A stretch of 64,000 bases of DNA from Camillea tinctor (taxonomy: Eukaryota > Ascomycota > Sordariomycetes > Xylariales > Xylariaceae), in the NCBI GenBank assembly GCA_022578605.1, contig MU394056.1, forward strand, positions 744,001-808,000, in the 5' to 3' direction. Numbering within the stretch: the first letter of the stretch is position 1; each line of letters opens with the position of its first letter. Of this stretch, positions 58,946-64,000 are shown piece by piece. Both the position numbers and the translations under genes were made by a program. The notes below the pieces were generated by a model. It made no database searches. It was not told the origin of the DNA and was given only the letters and a program-made list of their open reading frames with translations.

Positions 58946-60516
58946 AACGACGAGCGAGAAATTTAGAACTCGACAACTCATCACTCGCTCTATGAACTAT
59001 ACGCTTTGCGTGTAGAGCTAAGATTTTATCCCAAGCACCATTCTTCAGTAAGGGAGGCCTATAGAAGACGGATAAGAGTCCCATATTCATGATGGTCTCC
59101 TACTTCCTTTGCTTGTACGAGTCAGGCAGAAACTGGATTTCTCAGGGAGAATGATACATCGAAGGGGGGGGGGGGGGGGGGGCTAGAAGCACATGTCGAC
59201 CTTGCGAGCAACACTACCTATCCGCTCTTGAGGATTACGGAGTAAAGAAAGGCGATGAAGGAAGAAAACTTATGGAACCCGAAGGGGGTTCAGTTCAAGG
59301 ACCGATTCCGAAAGCTGGCATAGGACAGAGGGGCAACAAAGATTTGAGAACTACCTATCCGACCTCCCCTCTTCTACCTCTCGTAAAGGCAGGCCAGGCA
59401 GGTCAGGCAAGCGACCAAGCGGTGGGAAAAGATAATAAAAAAAGGAATAACTTGACGAAAGCGGGTATATTCTCCGACCGGGTACCAATGCATGTGGATT
59501 GACCTATATTTATCTTGGTTGTAAACCCAGAGATATTGGGTGGTTCCCCCTCCTCCATCGTTGCCACTACCCGGAATCCCGGGTCGCGGAACTGCACTAG
59601 GTTTCCACGATCATCTATCTACGATATTAGATCATCCCGGACACATAGAAACTTGGGCAAACGGTTATACCAAATGGTCTCCTCTCCCCTCCCGCACAAT
59701 CTAAGTCGATGAGGTTGGATTTAACTGGGTGCTATCTATCTTACCTACCTATATTACCCAAGGTTGATAAAACGACTAGTCAAACGACAACAACAATGTA
59801 TATATCCTTTTACAATTCCCCTTTGTATATATTTAGATAGCAGTGCAATATAGTCATGCAAATAGAAACATTATGCGTATTACATCAAGTCTTAAAAATC
59901 GATATTTAGAGATTTATCTACGTACCTAGCGTTCATGTATGCATGTAAGTAAGACGGGTAAAAGGGAGATAAACACATAAACAACCATAATAAACCTAGA
60001 TAATCAGCTTATTTTTAGACAGTGTAGCCGCATCCCTCGCGCACACCATATTCCCGAAAGGTAAGAATCGCTACATACGTACTATTTCGATCTGACCGAA
60101 TCTAGACTGTGTAGGTAAGTAAAATGCCTTCTTTTATTAGACCCGCCACCTTCTGAGAACACCTCACCTACTACCTACACTACCTAGGTCCACAGAAAGA
60201 GGTTGGGTGAAGAATGGGGTCATCGAGAAGGAGTCGATCCCGATCTTGTTATTTTTAGAAGCGGGAATATAAATGGGTCAAAGCTACCGATTTTGGTGGT
60301 TAGCTGGACCCTGGATTCACATAACCTACTTCCTCATATGCACGGAGCTGACCTCTAATCCTCATCGGGATTTTTACAGGTCATTTCCACACGATACATG
60401 GTTAGTAAGGTCAAGATAAATAAATAAAAAGGGCTAGATCTGTCGCATTACTTTATTTACGAAGTACCAACTACCATTACACTGTACCAATCCCCATTTA
60501 CTACTTCTTCTCTTCT
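58946..60516. other. Intergenic region bZIP to NOP14
   Basis: Convergent 3' flanks. A 19-nt G run at 59164-59182, GGCAGGCCAGGCAGGTCAGGC near 59388-59408, and CTACCTAGGTCC near 60181 stand out. Frames at 59272-59502 and 59515-59712 lack family features and are not called. Confidence 0.5.
59164..59182. repeat. G homopolymer, 19 nt
   Basis: An uninterrupted G run, about 220 nt after the bZIP stop codon; a second run of 21 G is at 17386-17406. Homopolymers this long are also prone to sequencing-length error. Confidence 0.85.
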
Positions 60517-63500
60517 CTACCGCTTTGCGGCGCGCTTCCTCATCTGTTTCTCGCGCTCGTAAGCGTTGGCTTCCTTGCCTTCCTCGCCTTGAATCTCGGC
60601 AACGAGTCTCTTGTACTTCTTCTCGTAAGCGGCATCCTTCTCCTTCTTCATGCGCAGCTTCTCGCGGGCCATGAAGCGAGCATCCTTGCGCAGATCCCGC
60701 ATAGCGCCCTTGCGTTCCTTCTTGTGCTCGGCCTTTAGCTTGGCGAGCTCGGCCCGCTCGCGGTCAGGGTCGTAGTGCCGGTTGGGGTCGTAAGTTTCTT
60801 CGAACTTGGGGAATGACTGCTTGATAGCAAGGGGTCGGTGATGATGCAACTCGAGAGGCCGTCGTGAAAGCCGCGCGACTTGGAGCATGGTTTCCAGCTT
60901 TGTTTGTAGTTTCCCTAACCGTTCGTTTAAGGCAGCGGGAAGCTTCGTTTTACAAGTCTTCCTACCTAGCTGTGCTAATACTTTGGAGGCAGGCTGGAAA
61001 GTCTCGATAAACGATATCTTACTGCTTAACAGCTCAGCTGCTGTATCTAATATTTGAACTGTAATTGCAATGGTAGCAATCTGAACTTGTGATACTTCCT
61101 CACTCGGTATTCTATCTTTCACACAATCCAATGGTGTGAGCTTTCTCAATTTTGTTGCAGCAGCATCAGAAATACGGATTTCTGAGCCCAGCTCGTGTAC
61201 CGGGAAGTACCCTAGAGCCTTGGCGTCTATCGGTATCGGGGATAAGGAGACCAATGTTAACAGAGAAAAGTTGATTAGCTCTGGAATATATCGTTTCGCT
61301 AGACATTGCCATTGAAGAGCTAATGTGGACAGGTAAGCCCCCCGACAGAAGTCTGCAATGTTCTGGGGAATCTTGTGCCCAAGATAGCGTGCCACAACAA
61401 TCATGGCAGGAGTCAAAACTTGATGGTAGTTATCAGATGCTGGGAATATTGTCCCAATTGCTGTCAAGGCCACAAGGTCGCCTAGATTGAGGGAAAGAGG
61501 CCTTGACCGGCCCATGTCGTCGATAAGTGACCGAAACGCATTTGCGATCTCGACAGGGAACGTCTTTGCTAATGAGTGGGTGTGCCGGCTGCGACATGTT
61601 AGCATTGCGTCTACGCACATAATAATCCATGTAGCTCCATCTGCCTAATTAGAGACAGACATGTTGAGATGGAGAGGTAAGGGGAACCGTGTTTACGTAC
61701 TAGCAAACGTTAGTAACTGTAGGCGAGTGAGGTTTCTGTTTTCGCTTGGGGGAGGTATTTTAACTAACCATAATACCCTCAAGAGCAGAAAAGACCGGTT
61801 TCTGTGAGAGACTAGACCGGTGTATGTATTGTGGGAGAACTCCTGAGAAGTTGGCGAGCTTCGTTTTGTTGCTGCTTGCTAGCTTTGGGTGATGTAAAAT
61901 CCGTATTTTTTGTATGACACTGGGAACCTCCTCGATGGCCATATCCTTCGTAAGTTCGACAAACTCCTGTAGCGTTTGGGGGCAACTATATGAGGTCCCT
62001 TCTAAAATATCTTTACTGTTAGAGTTGGTGAATTTTGGGTCCTTGGCTTCATCCTCGTTTAATAACCCTCTAGTGAATTCGTCGTCGTCATCTTCTTCAT
62101 TTTCATCTTCGTCCTTGTCCATGTCGTCGTCTGAATCATCCTCTGAGGCCTCACTCTCAATATCGAGCTCTGAGCCGCTGAATACAAGGTTGTCCTCGAC
62201 TATAAAGTCGTCTTCGTCGTCGAACCCCAATTCAGTTGCAGTCGGCCTTGTTCGAATTCCAGAGCCGAGCCCAAAGGTGTCATTGTCTCCGGCTTCTTCG
62301 AATATGAATTTCCCACCGGCTATATTTTCCTCTGGCTGGTCTTGCTCGTCCTGGCTTTCTTCTTCGCTGTCATCCATTTTTTCTCCACGCATCCTCCGGA
62401 GTCTTCTCTCTTCAAGCTCTTTAAGCTTTTGCACGTTTTCCTGGGCTTTTTCTTCATCCGTTTTGGTTCTTTCAGCGGCCTGACCTCTCCTGTCCTGTGC
62501 TAGTTGTCTGAGGCGTAAGTCGTAATCGCGTTCCATTTTATCTTTTCCGGATAATGCAGGTTCTGACGTTATGCCATCGACCTTGTCATCTTTCGCCCCC
62601 TTCGAGTTGTTGAAAAGCAAGCCGCGCAACTCTGAGAGCTCTTGGTCGAGCTCTTCACGTAGCTTCATTTGAAGTTAGTATTTCCCAAGCAGAACACAGA
62701 GAGAACATTTCCTTTCTAGCGCACCCTGGGGGAAAACACTCACATCGTCATCTTCTTCCTTAGCCTGCTGCCTCTGGGCTTTGTAGAATTTGGATTTTGC
62801 GATTAGCTCGCTCATCACCTCCTGGCGAGATTTCTTCCTCTCCGGCTGGTCTTCCTCCTGATCCTCGGGGTTCATTGGGTGTGCTCGCTTCAGGGGCCGC
62901 CCTTCGTCATCGGAACCCTCATCCGACCCAGCACTCAGGTCCTTCTCGTTAAAGTCATCCATCATCTCAGAGCTATCGAACAGGGATTTCCCCATATGTG
63001 TTAGCCCCTCGCTAGGTTCGTCTTCTAGGTCGAATAGCGAATTCTTTTTGTGACTCCTCTTCTCGTGCACGAAACGTTGTAGCATCTTTTCTTGAGGGTC
63101 CATGGTAGGGTCGTTCTCGCCGAATCTTCGATCGAGTATACCGCCTACTTTATTGCGGTTCAGTTCGACTAGGAAGGCTTGCCGGCGCTATGGTAGGTGG
63201 GTTAGCTTGATGCGACCGATACCCATGCTTATAAGGCTTTTGCGACTTTACCCTCTCTTCACTCAGAGCCTTCGCCTCGCTCGGGCGACCATCAATTCCC
63301 CTAGCTGCATTGCCGGTGGGCGGGCGATTGGTAGTGACCTGGAACTTAGGCCCACGAACATTATGCTTCAGATCAAAAGGATTGAATTCCTCCTTGATCT
63401 TCTGCAGCGAGGCGGCCTTTTGTTGTCTCGTTTTATTAGTGGCATTCCCATCTTGGACGTTTCTTCGCTTCTGCTTTTTACTCTGTTGTGGTCCGATGAC

Positions 63501-63551
63501 ACCTTGTTCCCTCAGAGAGGCCTTGAGTCTCTTTAGTTGTGATCCTGCCAT
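60517..63551 (-). CDS. NOP14: Nop14, nucleolar 40S ribosome-assembly factor
   Basis: Four exons (63252-63551, 62744-63187, 61769-62662, 60517-61644) give 921 aa. The start MAGSQLKRLKASL is typical, followed by NPFDLKHNVRGPKFQV. After exon 2 joins, FLVELNRNKVGGILDRRFGENDPTMDPQEKMLQRF gives the family hallmark. Long Lys/Glu and acidic stretches follow (SELDIESEASEDDSDDDMDKDEDENEEDDDDE), then a helical repeat region and a basic C-terminal helix (RRPLELHHHRP, ESFPKFEETYDPNRHYDPDRERAELAKLKAEHKKERKG type, ending MRKRAAKR). Nop14 is an SSU-processome component needed for 18S rRNA maturation and nucleolar 40S assembly, with Noc4 and Emg1 as known yeast partners. Intron acceptors have clear CTAAC branch sites. 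The ATG at 63551 is preferred to the longer upstream frame. Confidence 0.95.
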
Positions 63552-64000
63552 CGCAGTACTAAGGCCTTCAGGTCCAAAATGGTGGAAGTTGGAACTTGAA
63601 GAAGTTGTTTCGCGCCAAACGATAAATCTTGAACTTTTTTCTTCTTTTTTATCAATCCGCAGCATCTGAAAGTTTCTTATCATGCTGTATCTTATCTTAT
63701 CCATTCGATCCACTTTATTTTTTTAAGTGCACAACCTCCCCACATCGCCACAGTGGACCTATTTAAGTAATGCCCACCTACAATTGTACTACCTACATAG
63801 TAGTGGTAGCTTCCATGACTTACTTCAAATAGTACTTACTTACCTACCTAAGTATCCATATCTACTACCTGCACAGCTAGGTGCTTAGTAGTCTGCCAGC
63901 TACCAAAACTCAACAACCTATAAAGCCTTCAGTTATATTATTTTACTATCTGTATGAACCGCTTTGACTCCCTCATCTTTCTCAAAAGATGCCGACATGG
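63552..64000. other. Right flank: NOP14 promoter; possible start of a further gene
   Basis: Upstream of NOP14 the DNA has repeated CTACCTA/GTAGT words (63770-63900). An ATG at 63989 (AAGATGCCGACATGG) lies at the window end, after a CT-rich leader, and could start a plus-strand gene; only 12 nt are visible, so it cannot be called. Confidence 0.4.

Noticed and set aside
61914..62483. A Ser-rich 189-codon plus-strand frame
   Set aside because: Complement of the acidic Asp/Glu-rich stretch of NOP14.

Overview
The window is nuclear DNA of a filamentous ascomycete (Pezizomycotina, most likely Sordariomycetes). Genes are split by short GT-AG introns, mostly 46-130 nt, with CTAAC/CTGAC-type branch points. 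Promoters are rich in CT tracts, gene order is mixed on both strands, and the protein set is typically fungal (Snt2, Fcy1, Trm82, Tvp38, Env7-type kinase, Nop14). No bacterial operons, phage genes or CRISPR arrays are present. I reconstructed 18 protein-coding genes by joining exons so that the frame and the family motifs are continuous.

Layout. 1.3-2.8 kb: a small orphan gene with a hexapeptide repeat, then EAF6 (NuA4/NuA3 subunit). 3.8-8.1 kb: a DPP-V-like S9 peptidase facing an orphan coiled-coil protein. 8.8-12.9 kb: eIF4A, divergent from an F-box/JmjC protein. 14.7-20.8 kb: a CCCH zinc-finger/SMR protein, then TVP38. 21.9-26.1 kb: an orphan protein with Cys-Pro motifs, divergent from a proline iminopeptidase. 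27.3-36.8 kb (minus strand): a HELQ/Hel308-type helicase and the large chromatin reader SNT2. 42.5-46.9 kb: cytosine deaminase FCY1, a GPATCH11-like protein and an STK16/Env7 kinase. 48.1-52.3 kb: TRM82 facing the class I J-protein Ydj1/Mas5. 58.0-63.6 kb: a small bZIP-type factor and NOP14. A start codon at the right edge may belong to a further gene.

Most genes are housekeeping and do not form one pathway. Broad themes are chromatin (EAF6, SNT2), RNA and translation (eIF4A, CCCH-SMR, TRM82, NOP14, the GPATCH11-like protein) and peptidases. I see no secondary-metabolite cluster.

The least ordinary material is non-coding or orphan. The two long gene-free stretches (36.8-42.5 and 52.3-58.0 kb) hold a TRIM-like element at 54072-54788 (two ~105-bp direct terminal repeats with TG...CA ends and a GTAC target duplication) and a possible MITE at 41312-41506. 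A tRNA-like head with an A-rich tail, SINE-like, lies at 26440-26772. Two long hairpins flank EAF6, a recurrent TACCTAGGTA palindrome is scattered between genes, and a TCCGGA cluster lies at 228-299. The helicase gene needs a 46-nt GC-AG intron to keep its frame.
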